Part shown: piece by piece, positions 1 through 9,330 of the stretch
Layout of the letters: each line of letters begins with the position of its first letter
Position numbering within the stretch: the stretch's first letter is position 1
Origin: Longimicrobiales bacterium
GTDB lineage: Bacteria; Gemmatimonadota; Gemmatimonadetes; Longimicrobiales; Gaopeijiaceae
DNA: 55,266 bases
Assembly: GCA_028823235.1 (NCBI GenBank)
Contig: JAPKBW010000018.1
Location: 1 to 55,266, forward strand
Direction of reading: 5' to 3'
Notes under the pieces: model-generated
The model's database searches: none
Seen by the model: only the letters and a program-made list of their open reading frames with translations
What the model was told of the DNA's origin: nothing
Program-made: the position numbers and the translations under genes

Positions 1-130
1 AGTGGCTTTCTTCGGAGCAGCCTTCTTAGTGGCTTTCTTCGGAGCAGCCTTCTTAACGGCCTTCTTCGGAGCAGCCTTCTTAGTGGCTTTCTTCGGAGCA
101 GCCTTCTTGGCAGCCTTCTTCGGAGCGGTT
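1..130. repeat. 27-bp tandem repeat coding for KKAAPKKAT units
   Basis: Copies of a 27-bp unit start at 1, 28, 55 and 82, with a partial divergent copy from 109. Copies 1, 2 and 4 are identical. Copy 3 differs only at its first few bases, changing Thr to Val in the protein. The unit is nine codons, so copy-number change keeps the histone-like frame. Such arrays vary readily by slippage and can also collapse in assemblies. Confidence 0.9.
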
Positions 131-246
131 TTCCGTGCCGGACGCTTCTTCGCTCCGGAAGCCTTATTCGATGTCGGCTTAGCTGCGGCCTTCTTCTTGG
201 GCGCAGCCTTCTTCTTGGACGCTGGTTTCTTTTTCTTCGTAGCCAC
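1..246 (-). CDS. Histone H1-like Lys/Ala-rich DNA-binding protein (C-terminus off the window)
   Basis: On the minus strand a GTG at 246 opens a frame that stays open to base 1 (82 codons). It begins VATKKKKPASKKK and then consists of repeated KKAAPKKAT-type blocks. The extreme Lys/Ala/Pro content and nine-residue periodicity match bacterial histone H1-like (HctB/AlgP-type) proteins, which bind DNA non-specifically through disordered basic tails and compact the nucleoid. The start is supported by GGAGG six bases upstream; an ATG five bases earlier is in another frame. The gene is divergent from the SprT-like gene at 436. The phenylalanine/alanine-rich reading frame on the opposite strand is only the antisense of this repeat. 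The C-terminus is not visible, so total length is unknown. Confidence 0.8.
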   Translation of the reverse strand, partial: MATKKKKPASKKKAAPKKKAAAKPTSNKASGAKKRPARKTAPKKAAKKAAPKKATKKAAPKKAVKKAAPKKATKKAAPKKAT

Positions 247-435
247 GACATGCCTCCGGAACTGGGTGTGTCCGAACGGGAATTCAGGGGAATCGTTGTT
301 ACGAAACACCAAACGATGATTCCGCGCAATAGGGATGAGAGGCATGTGCACCGTATACAGTGCTGCCCCAGACTTTCCGCTACGATATCTCGTGCGATAG
401 GTTCTTAGAAACGCATTGGGGATGGGGGGCGTAAC

Positions 436-1233
436 GTGCTGACACCGACAGACTTCCTGCACGCACTCCGGGAGCGCGGCACAGTGCACGTAAGATGCGT
501 GCGCTTTCGCCACAACCGCCACACGGTGTGGTCGCTGACACAGCGAGGTACGGTGTTGAACGTCCACGCCGCCTACCGCCGTGCGACACCAAGCCTGCTG
601 GACGCGTTCGCCAGAATAGCGATCGAGGGAGGTATCACTTCTCGACATTCGCGCGCAGCCGCCGAAGAAATCAGTGACTGGCCTGACCTCAAGACAGCCC
701 TCGCCGACCTGCGCCGGCAGCACGCAGACCGCACTGCAGGCTCAGTAGGCGGTGGCGCTGCACATTGTTGCGCCACTCCGGATCAACACGCCTACCTACG
801 GACCTTGTATCACTTCTTCAATACCACTCGCTTCGACGGACGGCTTCCAGACAACGTGCCTGTTCGGCTCAGCAACCGAATGAAGTCAGCCCTCGGTCAT
901 ATGATGCCGGGCGTCACGAAAGACGAAGAGCGTCGAGTGACCGAGATCGCGCTGAACGTTGACCTCATGCTCCCGGGGAATGGAGCGGAGCGTGCCGACA
1001 CACTTCTCCACGAGATGGCGCACGTCGCTGACTACCTTGAGTCGGGGGGACGCGGTCACGGTGCATCCTGGAAGGCATGGGCGCAGGGGGTGGGTTGTCG
1101 ACCCACGACACTGTATGACCGGCCAGTCCGATACCGGAAGCGGCGGCGGGATGCTGTCACGCGCGTTCCGCCTCTCCCCGCCGCGCTGTCCGCCCAGAGG
1201 TCCGCGCTCGCTGAAGCGGCTACTCAGGCCTAA
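436..1233 (+). CDS. SprT-like zinc metallopeptidase domain protein
   Basis: This 265-residue protein has a SprT-like core in its second half. The zinc-binding motif HEMAH sits near residue 192 and is followed by GHGASWKAWA, the usual third-ligand region of SprT/Spartan-type proteins. The C-terminal tail is basic (VRYRKRRRDA). SprT family proteins are putative cytoplasmic metallopeptidases; eukaryotic Spartan degrades DNA-protein crosslinks, but the bacterial role is not settled. The frame starts with GTG at 436, preceded by a G-rich stretch that could act as ribosome binding site. The N-terminal 110 residues do not resemble anything I recognise. It is divergent from the histone-like gene and convergent with tkt. 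Confidence 0.75.
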   Translation: MLTPTDFLHALRERGTVHVRCVRFRHNRHTVWSLTQRGTVLNVHAAYRRATPSLLDAFARIAIEGGITSRHSRAAAEEISDWPDLKTALADLRRQHADRTAGSVGGGAAHCCATPDQHAYLRTLYHFFNTTRFDGRLPDNVPVRLSNRMKSALGHMMPGVTKDEERRVTEIALNVDLMLPGNGAERADTLLHEMAHVADYLESGGRGHGASWKAWAQGVGCRPTTLYDRPVRYRKRRRDAVTRVPPLPAALSAQRSALAEAATQA

Positions 1234-1432
1234 CGCAGTGCCGTCGCCTCTGGGCATCGGCTGATTGCGGATCGTAACAGTCCTCGCGGCACGTATACGA
1301 CGCACCCCCCATACGCACACTTTCTAAGAACTCGCTGCGACTGAACCGGTCGACCTTTATCATGGGGCGCTGTTTTTCGAGCGGATAATCCCGACGAGGC
1401 CGAGATCCTGTCCGACTCTTACACGACGGGAC

Positions 1433-3469
1433 CTAGCGGCCAGCCCCATCCCGAGCGAGGGCGACGACATTGTCGATCGTGAATCCGAACTTTTCGAAGA
1501 GAATTTCTGCCGGTGCGGACGCACCAAAGTGATCGAGCCCAATAGCCTGCCCACCGTCACCGATCCAGCGGTGCCAGCCGAATGTGCTTCCGGCCTCGAC
1601 AGAAACGCGAGCCGACACCGAAGGTGGGAGGACCTCGTCTCGATACGTCTGATCCTGCTGACCGAAGAGGAACCAGCTCGGCAGACTCACTACTCTCGTC
1701 GGAATCCCATCGGCTTCGAGCACCATACGCGCGTCGACGGCCAGGCCAAGCTCAGTTCCACTCGCCATGAGAATCACCTCGGGTTCTCCACCCGTGGCCT
1801 CGGCTAACACATACCCACCGCGGCGAAGTCCGTCTGCAGACGCGAGCACATCTCCGGAGTTCTCGTCCGCTGCGGCACTTCCCTCGCGAGCGAGCACGGC
1901 CACCTTCTGGCGGCTCAACGCCAGGAAGGACGGGCCGTTCTTTCGTTCGATCGCAACCCGCCACGCCACCTCCGTCTCAGGGCCATCTCCAGGCCTCAGA
2001 TCCATGACGTTCGGAATCGCGCGCAGCGCCGCCATATGCTCGACCGGCTGATGCGTGGGGCCGTCTTCGCCGAGACCGATCGAGTCGTGCGAGAACACGT
2101 ACACAACCGGCTGCTCCATCAGCCCCGCGAGACGAATCGCCGGCCGCATGTAGTCGGAGAAGATCAGGAACGTCCCAGCGTAGGGGCGGACACCCCCGTG
2201 CAGGGTCATGCCGTTCATGATTGACCCCATTGCGTGCTCTCGGACGCCATAGTGGACGACCCGACCCGCCGGAGTAGCCGGCAGCAAGCTGTCAGCTCCC
2301 TTGATATCAGTCTTGTTCGAACCACCTAGGTCGGCCGAACCACCAATGAGGTTCGGCATGCCTGCGGCGAGTCCCTGGATGACTTTCCCTGACCAACCGC
2401 GCGTGGCATCGGCAGAGGTAGTCGCAGCCAAGTCAGGCACTTCTGCGTCCCACCCGTCCGGCAATCCACCAGCCATCACCTGCTCGTACTCACCCGCGAG
2501 ATCAGGATGAGCGGACCGGTAAGCATCAAAGCTCGCCTGCCATTCAGTCTGTGCAGTCTTTCCCTTCGGCACGCACGAGCTCCAGTGCTCACGAGCCCCC
2601 GCATCGACGTGGAAGGGCTCGGTCGAAGGGTAGCCGAGGTTCGCCTTGGTCGCAGCGATCTCGTCTGCTCCCAGTGGCGTACCGTGCGATGCAGACGTCC
2701 CGGCCTTTCCGGGGCTCCCGTATGCGATGGTCGTGCGGAGGACGATGAACGTCGGGCGGGCGGTCTCGGCCTTGCCTGCGGCTATGGCCGCGTCGATCGC
2801 ATCCACGTCGTTTCCGTCTTCGACATGGAGCACGTGCCATCCGTACGACGCGAAACGAGCGCCCTGATCAGTAGAGGTGGAGAGGTCGGTCCCGCCCTCG
2901 ATGGTGATCCGGTTGTCATCCCAGATCCAGATCAATTTCCCGAGCTGCTGATGGCCCGCGATGGCTCCTGCCTCATGCGAGATACCCTCCATGACATCAC
3001 CGTCGGAGCACAGCGCGATCGTGTGGTGGTCCACGACCTCGTGTCCCGGCCGATTGAACCGCTCCGCGAGCCAACGCTCAGCGAGTGCGAACCCGACTGA
3101 GTTGGCGATCCCCTGCCCCAATGGACCGGTGGTCGTCTCGACCCCAGGGATATGTCCGTACTCCGGGTGCCCAGCCGTGGGCGAGCCCCACTGCCGGAAG
3201 TTCCGGATATCTTCTTCCGAGACCTCGTAGCCGCTGAGGTGCAGGAGAGAGTACATGAGCATCGACGCATGCCCGATCGAGAGAATGAAGCGGTCACGGT
3301 CCAGCCACTGCGGATCACGCGGATTGTGACTCAAGTGACGATGGAAAAGCACATATCCCACCGGGGCCAGGGCCATCGGTGTACCCGGGTGCCCGGAGTT
3401 CGCCTGCTGTACGGCGTCCATCGAAAGAACCCGAATCGCATCGATCGCCAGCTGTTCGGTGCTGTTCAT
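1433..3469 (-). CDS. tkt: Transketolase
   Basis: At 678 residues this is the usual full length for bacterial transketolase, which moves two-carbon units between sugar phosphates in the pentose phosphate pathway using thiamine diphosphate. The N-terminal domain carries the cofactor motif GDGDVMEG followed by IWDDNRITIEG. The central domain has the GVREHAM and DSIGLGEDGPTHQPVEH segments containing the catalytic Glu and His. The C-terminal domain ends near GWHRWIGDGG. It lies 51 bp downstream of leuS on the same strand and is probably co-transcribed with it. Its end faces the SprT-like gene across about 200 bp in which I see no other gene. Confidence 0.97.
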   Translation of the reverse strand: MNSTEQLAIDAIRVLSMDAVQQANSGHPGTPMALAPVGYVLFHRHLSHNPRDPQWLDRDRFILSIGHASMLMYSLLHLSGYEVSEEDIRNFRQWGSPTAGHPEYGHIPGVETTTGPLGQGIANSVGFALAERWLAERFNRPGHEVVDHHTIALCSDGDVMEGISHEAGAIAGHQQLGKLIWIWDDNRITIEGGTDLSTSTDQGARFASYGWHVLHVEDGNDVDAIDAAIAAGKAETARPTFIVLRTTIAYGSPGKAGTSASHGTPLGADEIAATKANLGYPSTEPFHVDAGAREHWSSCVPKGKTAQTEWQASFDAYRSAHPDLAGEYEQVMAGGLPDGWDAEVPDLAATTSADATRGWSGKVIQGLAAGMPNLIGGSADLGGSNKTDIKGADSLLPATPAGRVVHYGVREHAMGSIMNGMTLHGGVRPYAGTFLIFSDYMRPAIRLAGLMEQPVVYVFSHDSIGLGEDGPTHQPVEHMAALRAIPNVMDLRPGDGPETEVAWRVAIERKNGPSFLALSRQKVAVLAREGSAAADENSGDVLASADGLRRGGYVLAEATGGEPEVILMASGTELGLAVDARMVLEADGIPTRVVSLPSWFLFGQQDQTYRDEVLPPSVSARVSVEAGSTFGWHRWIGDGGQAIGLDHFGASAPAEILFEKFGFTIDNVVALARDGAGR

Positions 3470-3520
3470 GTGACTCGCTCGTCAGAGTAATCCCTGGCCT
3501 AACCCATCCCGACCGTGGCG

Positions 3521-5974
3521 TTAGCCCACGACAAAATTCACGAGGCGTCCCGGCACATAAATCACGCGCCGCTCCTGGACCCCCTCCAGATGCCGACGCA
3601 CATTCTCGTCGGCCCTCGCCGCAGCGACGACAATCGCCTCCTCGGCGTCCTTGGGCATCTGGATCGCAGCACGCCGCTTTCCGTTGACCTGGATCGCGAT
3701 CTCGATAGTGGACTCGACCGCCTTTTCCGGGTCAAAGTCAGGCCAGTTTCCGCCATCGAAGATGCTGTCTTCATGCCCCAGGCGTTCCCAGAGCTCCTCT
3801 GCCATGTGAGGCGCAAACGGAGCAACCATGACGATCAGCGGCTCGACTTCGGCCCGTGCGGCGGAGCGTCCCCCGGATCGAATCACGTTTAGGCACTCCA
3901 TCAGTGCCGCAATCGCCGTGTTGTAGCCGAGCTTTGGCAACTGGTCCGTCACCTGGCGAATCGTCTGATGAACCTTCCGTTCCACTGCCGCGTTCGGCTC
4001 TCTGTCACCGGCAGAGACCACGGTGTCCCAGAGGCGATGCAGGAAGCCGTGTGGCCCCTGGATCCCCTGCGGGCGATAGTCACCACCCTCCTCGAACGGC
4101 CCCAGGAACATCAGGTAAGTGCGGAAGGTGTCCGCACCGAATTCCTCAATAATCGGGTCAGGGACGATCACGTTCCCCTTGCTCTTCGACATCTTCGTGC
4201 CGTCGGCAATTATGAGCCCGTGCGCCCGGAAGACCTGGTACGGCTCTTCAAAGTCGATATGGCCCAGGTCCTTCAGCACCATCGTGATGAACCGTGAGTA
4301 AAGCAGGTGCAGCACGGCGTGTTCATTCCCACCGATGTACGTGTTCAGCGGCAACCACTTCTTCGTGATCTCAGGATCGAACGGCACATCGTCGAAATCT
4401 GCAGATGGGTACCGGATGAAGTACCAGCCCGAATCAAGGAACGTGTCGGACACGTCAGTCTCCCGACGCGCGCCTGCTCCACACTCCGGACACGTCGTCT
4501 TGTACCACTCTTCGACCCGAGCCAGAGGGCTGATCCCTGAATCATCGGGCTTAAAATCCTCAACTCGCGGCAGAATGACCGGAAGCTGATCCTCGGGTAC
4601 CGCGACCGGCCCACACGCCTCACAGTGAACGATCGGAATAGGAGGACCCCAGTATCGCTGCCGCGAAATGCACCAGTCATGGAGGCGGAAATTGACCTTC
4701 GCGTCACCCCATCCCTGCTCGGCCGCCCACGCGGTGACCGCGTCCACGGACTCCTTCACGTCTATCCCGTCGAACAAACCGGAATGCACCAGCCGCCCAG
4801 CGCCAACGTAGGCTTCCGTCAGTGGCGTATCGGCATTGTCGTCAGGACCCGCGACGACGCGAACGATCGGCAACTCGAACTGCTCGGCAAACTCGAAGTC
4901 ACGACTATCGTGGCCGGGTACCGCCATGATCGCGCCGGTCCCGTACTCCATGAGCACGTAGTCGGCGACCCAGATCGGGATCAATTGTCCCGTCGCGGGA
5001 TTCCGACAGAAGCCACCCGTTGGCACACCAGTCTTCGTCTTGTCGGTCTTCTGTCGGGCCACGAGGTCCTTCTTCGCGGCCTTGTCGACATACGCATATA
5101 CCGAGGGGCGCTGGCCGTCGTCAGTGACCTCCTGCACGAGCGGATGCTCAGGAGACAGAACAACGTACGTCGCCCCGAACACCGTATCCGGACGTGTCGT
5201 GTAGACCTCGATCTTCGTCCCGGTGGGCTCCCCGGCTGCGTCGACCACGGGGAAGTGGAGCTGGGCCCCCGTACTTCGGCCGATCCAGTTCGACTGCGCC
5301 TTGACCGTCGTGGTCGACCAGTCCAGGTCCTCGAGATTGTCGAGCAGGCGCTGTGCGTATTTCGTGATCCGGAAGAACCACTGCGTGATGCGTCGTTGTT
5401 CGACAGGCGTACTGCAGCGCTCGCACGCTCCTCCAACGACCTGCTCGTTCGACAGCACGGTCATGCATGAGGGACACCAATTGACCGGCGCCTCCTTCTG
5501 CTCGGCCAGCCCTGCCTTGAAAAACTGCAGGAAAATCCACTGCGTCCATTTGTAGTAGGACGGGTGGGTTGTATCGACCGAGTGCTCCCAGTCGAACATG
5601 CCGCCGATACGGCGCAACTGTCGCGTAAAGTTCTTGACGTTCGACGGGATCAGATCCATCGGATGCGTGCCGATCTTCAGTGCGAAATTCTCGGAGTGAA
5701 TCCCGAACGCGTCGAAGCCCATCGGCTCGAAGACCGTCTTGCCGAGGAGTCGCTGAAAGCGGCCGTGCGTGTCTGCGCCTGCGAATGCGTAGATGTTGCC
5801 GACGTGAAGTCCCTCTGCGGACGGATACGGGAACATCATGAGGTTGTAGAACGGGTCCTCCGCGTTCCTCAGCTCCTCACGCGTGAGCGTGTTCGTGCCT
5901 CGCTCTTCCCAGAGACGCTGCCACTTCTCTTCGACTTCCGACGGGTTGTACCCGTCTTTTTCTTCGTGGGCCAT
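3521..5974 (-). CDS. leuS: Leucyl-tRNA synthetase
   Basis: This 817-residue class I synthetase charges tRNA-Leu in the cytoplasm. The N-terminal signature reads FPYPSAEGLHVGN (HVGN at residues 57-60 in place of HIGH) and the second signature is KMSKSKGN near residue 595. Between them are a zinc-type cluster (CPSC...CERC), the CP1 editing domain (TTRPDTVFGATYVV) and a second Cys pair (CEAC). The anticodon-binding domain follows KMSKS. The HVGN and FGIHSENFALKIG sequences differ from the Escherichia coli type and mark a sub-family I associate with Gemmatimonadota and related phyla. The start ATG begins MAHEEKDGYN, typical of the family. Confidence 0.97.
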   Translation of the reverse strand: MAHEEKDGYNPSEVEEKWQRLWEERGTNTLTREELRNAEDPFYNLMMFPYPSAEGLHVGNIYAFAGADTHGRFQRLLGKTVFEPMGFDAFGIHSENFALKIGTHPMDLIPSNVKNFTRQLRRIGGMFDWEHSVDTTHPSYYKWTQWIFLQFFKAGLAEQKEAPVNWCPSCMTVLSNEQVVGGACERCSTPVEQRRITQWFFRITKYAQRLLDNLEDLDWSTTTVKAQSNWIGRSTGAQLHFPVVDAAGEPTGTKIEVYTTRPDTVFGATYVVLSPEHPLVQEVTDDGQRPSVYAYVDKAAKKDLVARQKTDKTKTGVPTGGFCRNPATGQLIPIWVADYVLMEYGTGAIMAVPGHDSRDFEFAEQFELPIVRVVAGPDDNADTPLTEAYVGAGRLVHSGLFDGIDVKESVDAVTAWAAEQGWGDAKVNFRLHDWCISRQRYWGPPIPIVHCEACGPVAVPEDQLPVILPRVEDFKPDDSGISPLARVEEWYKTTCPECGAGARRETDVSDTFLDSGWYFIRYPSADFDDVPFDPEITKKWLPLNTYIGGNEHAVLHLLYSRFITMVLKDLGHIDFEEPYQVFRAHGLIIADGTKMSKSKGNVIVPDPIIEEFGADTFRTYLMFLGPFEEGGDYRPQGIQGPHGFLHRLWDTVVSAGDREPNAAVERKVHQTIRQVTDQLPKLGYNTAIAALMECLNVIRSGGRSAARAEVEPLIVMVAPFAPHMAEELWERLGHEDSIFDGGNWPDFDPEKAVESTIEIAIQVNGKRRAAIQMPKDAEEAIVVAAARADENVRRHLEGVQERRVIYVPGRLVNFVVG

Positions 5975-6115
5975 GATCAGGCGGACTTCGTGACCGGCAG
6001 CGAGTTCATGGCCGCCGAGTCAGTACATGAGGACCACAGCGGGTAAGGCCGGTGATCCGAAGGAACCGCAAAGCTACATGGCGCGGGAAGTCGTCCCAAG
6101 GGGCGACAGCCCCGG

Positions 6116-6547
6116 TCAGATACGCCCCAGCTGTATCGTCAGGACAGCAGCCCGCGCGCCCGAATCGAAATCGTACATCATGGCCGCGCCCGTCAGCGTC
6201 ATTTCGACATCGTTGTCCACGATGTCAAACACGTCGCCTTCAATGGTCAGGGTGCCAACCGTGATATCCACCGTCCCGCCGCCGGAGACTTCCATTCCCG
6301 CACCATCGGCAAACGTGGTGCTGATGATCGGAGGCCTCGGGCCGTAGTCAACCACAGCAGTGAACATCGCGCCGTCTCTTGCGACGAGATCAACTGACGG
6401 CTCTTCACCGGAGACGTCACTGTAGACGTAGCTCGACGCGACCCACAGACCGGAGATATCCCCGATGGCGAACCCCAGGACCGTGTCCGGCTGACAACCG
6501 GTCAGCGACACGCACGTGCTGACAATCAGGAGGTAACTCGTTCGCAT
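6116..6547 (-). CDS. Small lipoprotein of unknown function
   Basis: This protein of about 143 residues has a lipoprotein signal peptide ending in SLTGC, so it is probably anchored in the outer or inner membrane facing the periplasm. The mature part is rich in beta-strand-forming residues and alternates short strands with acidic turns (GLWVASSYVYSD, TVDITVGTLTIEGDVFDIVDND), which suggests a small beta-barrel or lipocalin-like fold. That is only a fold guess. I start it at the ATG at 6547; the codon before is an alternative TTG. It is divergent from the ABC exporter and lies about 140 bp upstream of leuS on the same strand. Confidence 0.75.
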   Translation of the reverse strand: MRTSYLLIVSTCVSLTGCQPDTVLGFAIGDISGLWVASSYVYSDVSGEEPSVDLVARDGAMFTAVVDYGPRPPIISTTFADGAGMEVSGGGTVDITVGTLTIEGDVFDIVDNDVEMTLTGAAMMYDFDSGARAAVLTIQLGRI

Positions 6548-6633
6548 CAAATCAGGTCTGTACGGGATCGGGACTTGGTCCAGCGCCGCGAAGAGTCCCG
6601 CAGCGACTCACTCATAGTGTATCTTCCGAGACA

Positions 6634-8382
6634 ATGTCGAAACCCAAGAAAAAGATCTCCGGCGCGAGCCTGCGCAACGCGTTCGAAGAGATCATATGGC
6701 CGCGGAAGAATCTGATCGGAATCGGATTGATTCTGATCGTCATGAACCGCCTTTCAGGACTCGCCCTCCCGCTCGTGTCGCGCTACATCATCGACGGACC
6801 CACGACTGGCGATACCGACCGCCTTCCCTTCTACCTGAGCATTGTCGCAGGAGCTATCGCGATCCAGGCGTCGACGTCATACGCGATGACGATGCTGCTC
6901 AGCGTGGAGGCACAGAACCTCATCGCGAACCTGCGGTCACAGGTGCAGAAGCACGTGCTGCAGCTTCCCGTGCGCGTCCATGACAACACCAAGACCGGTG
7001 AACTGGTGTCCCGGATCATGGATGACGTCGAAGGTGTCAGAAACCTTGTGGGGACTGGACTCGTGCAGCTTGTCGGCGGGACGATCACCACGATCGTTGC
7101 GTTCGTATTCCTCATGCGTACGAACGTCGCAATGACAGGTCTGGCCCTCGTGCCACTCGCCGCGTTCGGCTTTGTGTCCATAAGGGCGTTTCAGACGCTG
7201 CGCCCCGCCTTCCGCGAGCGTGGAAAGATAAGGGCGGAGGTCATTGGCCGCCTGACTGAAGCCCTCGGTGGCATCCGGATCATCAAAGGATTCCACGCGG
7301 TCGACAAAGAGGGGGACATCTTCCTGGAAGGGGTCATGAAGATCTTCGCAAACGTGAAGACGACCCTCACCACATCGAGCCTGGTGACGAGTCTCGGCAC
7401 GTTCTTCATAGGCATGGCGAGCGTTCTTATTCTCGGCTACGGAAGCCTTCTTATCGGTCAGGACCTGCTCACCGCAGGTGAGCTCATTTCGTTCATTCTC
7501 CTGCTCGGTTTCCTGATTGCCCCGGTCCTCCAGATGGCGAACATCGGGACCCAGATGACCGAGGCGTTCGCTGGACTCGATCGTACTGCGGAAGTCTTGG
7601 GCTGGCCCCAGGAAGACGATGACCCGGAGCGTACGGTGACGATGCCCGCGATCACGGGACATCTCGTATTCGAGGACGTCCGCTTCCGGTATGATGACGA
7701 CAAGCCGGTACTGCATGGTGTTTCCTTCGAAGCGACGCCAGGCATGGTCGTGGCACTCGTCGGAAGTTCCGGTTCAGGTAAATCCACGATGGCCGGGCTC
7801 GCAGCGACGTTCCTGACGCCGGACTCAGGTCGCGTGGTCATGGACGGTGTCGACCTGCGCACGGTGAACCTCGCGAGCTATCGGAAGCAGCTTGGACTGG
7901 TGTTCCAGGACGACTTCCTCTTCGACGGGACGATTCGAGACAATCTCCGATTTGCGAGCCCCGAGGCGACGGACGCGGAAATCGATGACGCGGCAGAGAA
8001 GGCTTATATAAGGGAATTTTCCGATCGGTTCCCGGACGGCCTGGAGACGATCATAGGCGAGCGAGGGGTCAAACTGAGCGGTGGTCAGCGTCAGCGCGTA
8101 ACAATCGCACGAGCCCTGCTCGCCGACCCACGTGTTCTGCTCTTGGATGAGGCGACGTCCAGCCTCGACACCGAAAGCGAAGCTTTGATCCAGGCGAGCC
8201 TGGACGACCTGCTTCGCGACCGTACCACCATCGTGATCGCACATCGCCTCACAACGATCCAGCGAGCAGACCTGATCCTGGTGCTTGAGGGCGGAGAGGT
8301 GGTCGAGCGCGGCAAGCATGATGATCTCATGACGGCCGAGGGCCGCTACCACCAACTCTACACCGTGCAGGCACGTATCTAG
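6634..8382 (+). CDS. ABC exporter, fused permease and ATPase (MsbA/type IV fold)
   Basis: This 582-residue half-transporter has a six-helix transmembrane domain (about 1-320) followed by an ATPase domain. The ATPase has Walker A GSSGSGKST near 377, an LSGGQRQR signature near 482, Walker B VLLLDEATS near 500 and the switch His in IAHRLTT. It should act as a homodimer in the inner membrane, exporting lipids, peptides or drugs; the substrate cannot be told from sequence. It stands alone on the plus strand between two minus-strand lipoprotein genes, so there is no partner half-transporter next to it. The protein begins with lysines (MSKPKKKISG). Confidence 0.92.
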   Translation: MSKPKKKISGASLRNAFEEIIWPRKNLIGIGLILIVMNRLSGLALPLVSRYIIDGPTTGDTDRLPFYLSIVAGAIAIQASTSYAMTMLLSVEAQNLIANLRSQVQKHVLQLPVRVHDNTKTGELVSRIMDDVEGVRNLVGTGLVQLVGGTITTIVAFVFLMRTNVAMTGLALVPLAAFGFVSIRAFQTLRPAFRERGKIRAEVIGRLTEALGGIRIIKGFHAVDKEGDIFLEGVMKIFANVKTTLTTSSLVTSLGTFFIGMASVLILGYGSLLIGQDLLTAGELISFILLLGFLIAPVLQMANIGTQMTEAFAGLDRTAEVLGWPQEDDDPERTVTMPAITGHLVFEDVRFRYDDDKPVLHGVSFEATPGMVVALVGSSGSGKSTMAGLAATFLTPDSGRVVMDGVDLRTVNLASYRKQLGLVFQDDFLFDGTIRDNLRFASPEATDAEIDDAAEKAYIREFSDRFPDGLETIIGERGVKLSGGQRQRVTIARALLADPRVLLLDEATSSLDTESEALIQASLDDLLRDRTTIVIAHRLTTIQRADLILVLEGGEVVERGKHDDLMTAEGRYHQLYTVQARI

Positions 8383-8552
8383 CACCCGTCTCAAGGGCGG
8401 TAACCTACCAGTCCCCAGTGATGGCCTGCACAGCTACCACTTCCGGCGGGAGGTCACCGGCCGTCATCGTCGATAAGAACGCGGCACAAAGTCCTGAGCG
8501 GCTCATCGAACCTGTTTCCCGGAAAGCGGGTGGGCACGGAGAGAGCGAAGGG

Positions 8553-9308
8553 TCAGCGATTGGGAGCTTCCGTGCCTTCCCAGGCACACCCCGTACTTAC
8601 ATCAGCTCCGATTTCAACACGCGCGGTCCAAGTGAAGACCGCCCCAACCATGCTGTCGCTACAGGGTCCGGCCTCGAACACGGCCCGTATCCTGATGGCT
8701 TCGGGACCGGTGGCTCGGGACTCGTAAGCCCAACCGTCCCCGAACCGAGTCGGAGAGGCGGGTTCGAATACCGTCTCAGGGATGTCCGGCGTGGACAGGA
8801 AGATCCCCGAAGGCGTGACCCTGAGGTGCCAGAACGGCTCCTCGCCGGAAGCTCGAAAAGCGAAAGTACTCACGTCCTCGCCGCAACCAAAACCCTCAGT
8901 CGCAGGCGCCGCGCGTCGGAGTTCCCGCACGGTCAACAGTCCCTCATAGGCAGCACCGAACCCGGTCTCGGGCGCCGGGCCCGAAAGGGCCTCGACCTCC
9001 ACGAAGACAGGCGCATAGGGCTCTCCACTGAGCGCATCGTACACCTCCACCAACTCTCTCGTCGGGATCACCCAGAACTCACGGTCTTCTGCGCAGGGTT
9101 TGATGCTCCGAACCTCCAGACCCAAGACGAGAGACCCTCGGACTAAGGAGACACCCGAGGCACTCGGAGTGGGCTCGCTGGCGGTGACCGAGGCCGCCTC
9201 ACTTTCGCCATCTGACACCGGCTCGCACGCAGCAGACCCTAACGCGACCGCGATCGCCGCGAGAGTCGCGAGCGGTCCCTGTCTGGACACACTGGAATTC
9301 TTACTCAC
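8553..9308 (-). CDS. Lipoprotein with COG3650-like domain
   Basis: The signal peptide ends at the lipobox GSAAC, giving a periplasmic lipoprotein of about 230 mature residues. The segment FAFRASGEEPFWHLRV in the middle resembles the conserved ASGNEPFW motif of COG3650-type proteins, often found near HslJ/META or NlpE-like domains. The last quarter has paired Cys around PCSDSM and GCAWEG, probably a disulfide. I start it at GTG 9308, the codon nearest the hydrophobic signal sequence; the frame is open to an ATG at 9401, which would overlap the upstream gene. It follows the lipoprotein gene ending at 9331 by 22 bp, probably in one transcript. Its function is unknown. Confidence 0.7.
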   Translation of the reverse strand: MSKNSSVSRQGPLATLAAIAVALGSAACEPVSDGESEAASVTASEPTPSASGVSLVRGSLVLGLEVRSIKPCAEDREFWVIPTRELVEVYDALSGEPYAPVFVEVEALSGPAPETGFGAAYEGLLTVRELRRAAPATEGFGCGEDVSTFAFRASGEEPFWHLRVTPSGIFLSTPDIPETVFEPASPTRFGDGWAYESRATGPEAIRIRAVFEAGPCSDSMVGAVFTWTARVEIGADVSTGCAWEGTEAPNR

Positions 9309-9330
9309 TTTTCCGTCAGTTAACCTGGAC

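Noticed and set aside
1-130. CRISPR array from regularly spaced repeats
   Set aside because: The copies are directly adjacent with no spacers and keep a reading frame.
2-319. Open frame on the plus strand with Phe/Ala/Gly repeats
   Set aside because: It is the exact antisense of the Lys/Ala-rich histone-like frame, which has a proper ribosome binding site and family composition.
8750-8780. T-loop-like GGTTCGAAT suggesting a tRNA
   Set aside because: Lies inside a lipoprotein gene and no acceptor or anticodon stem can be formed around it.
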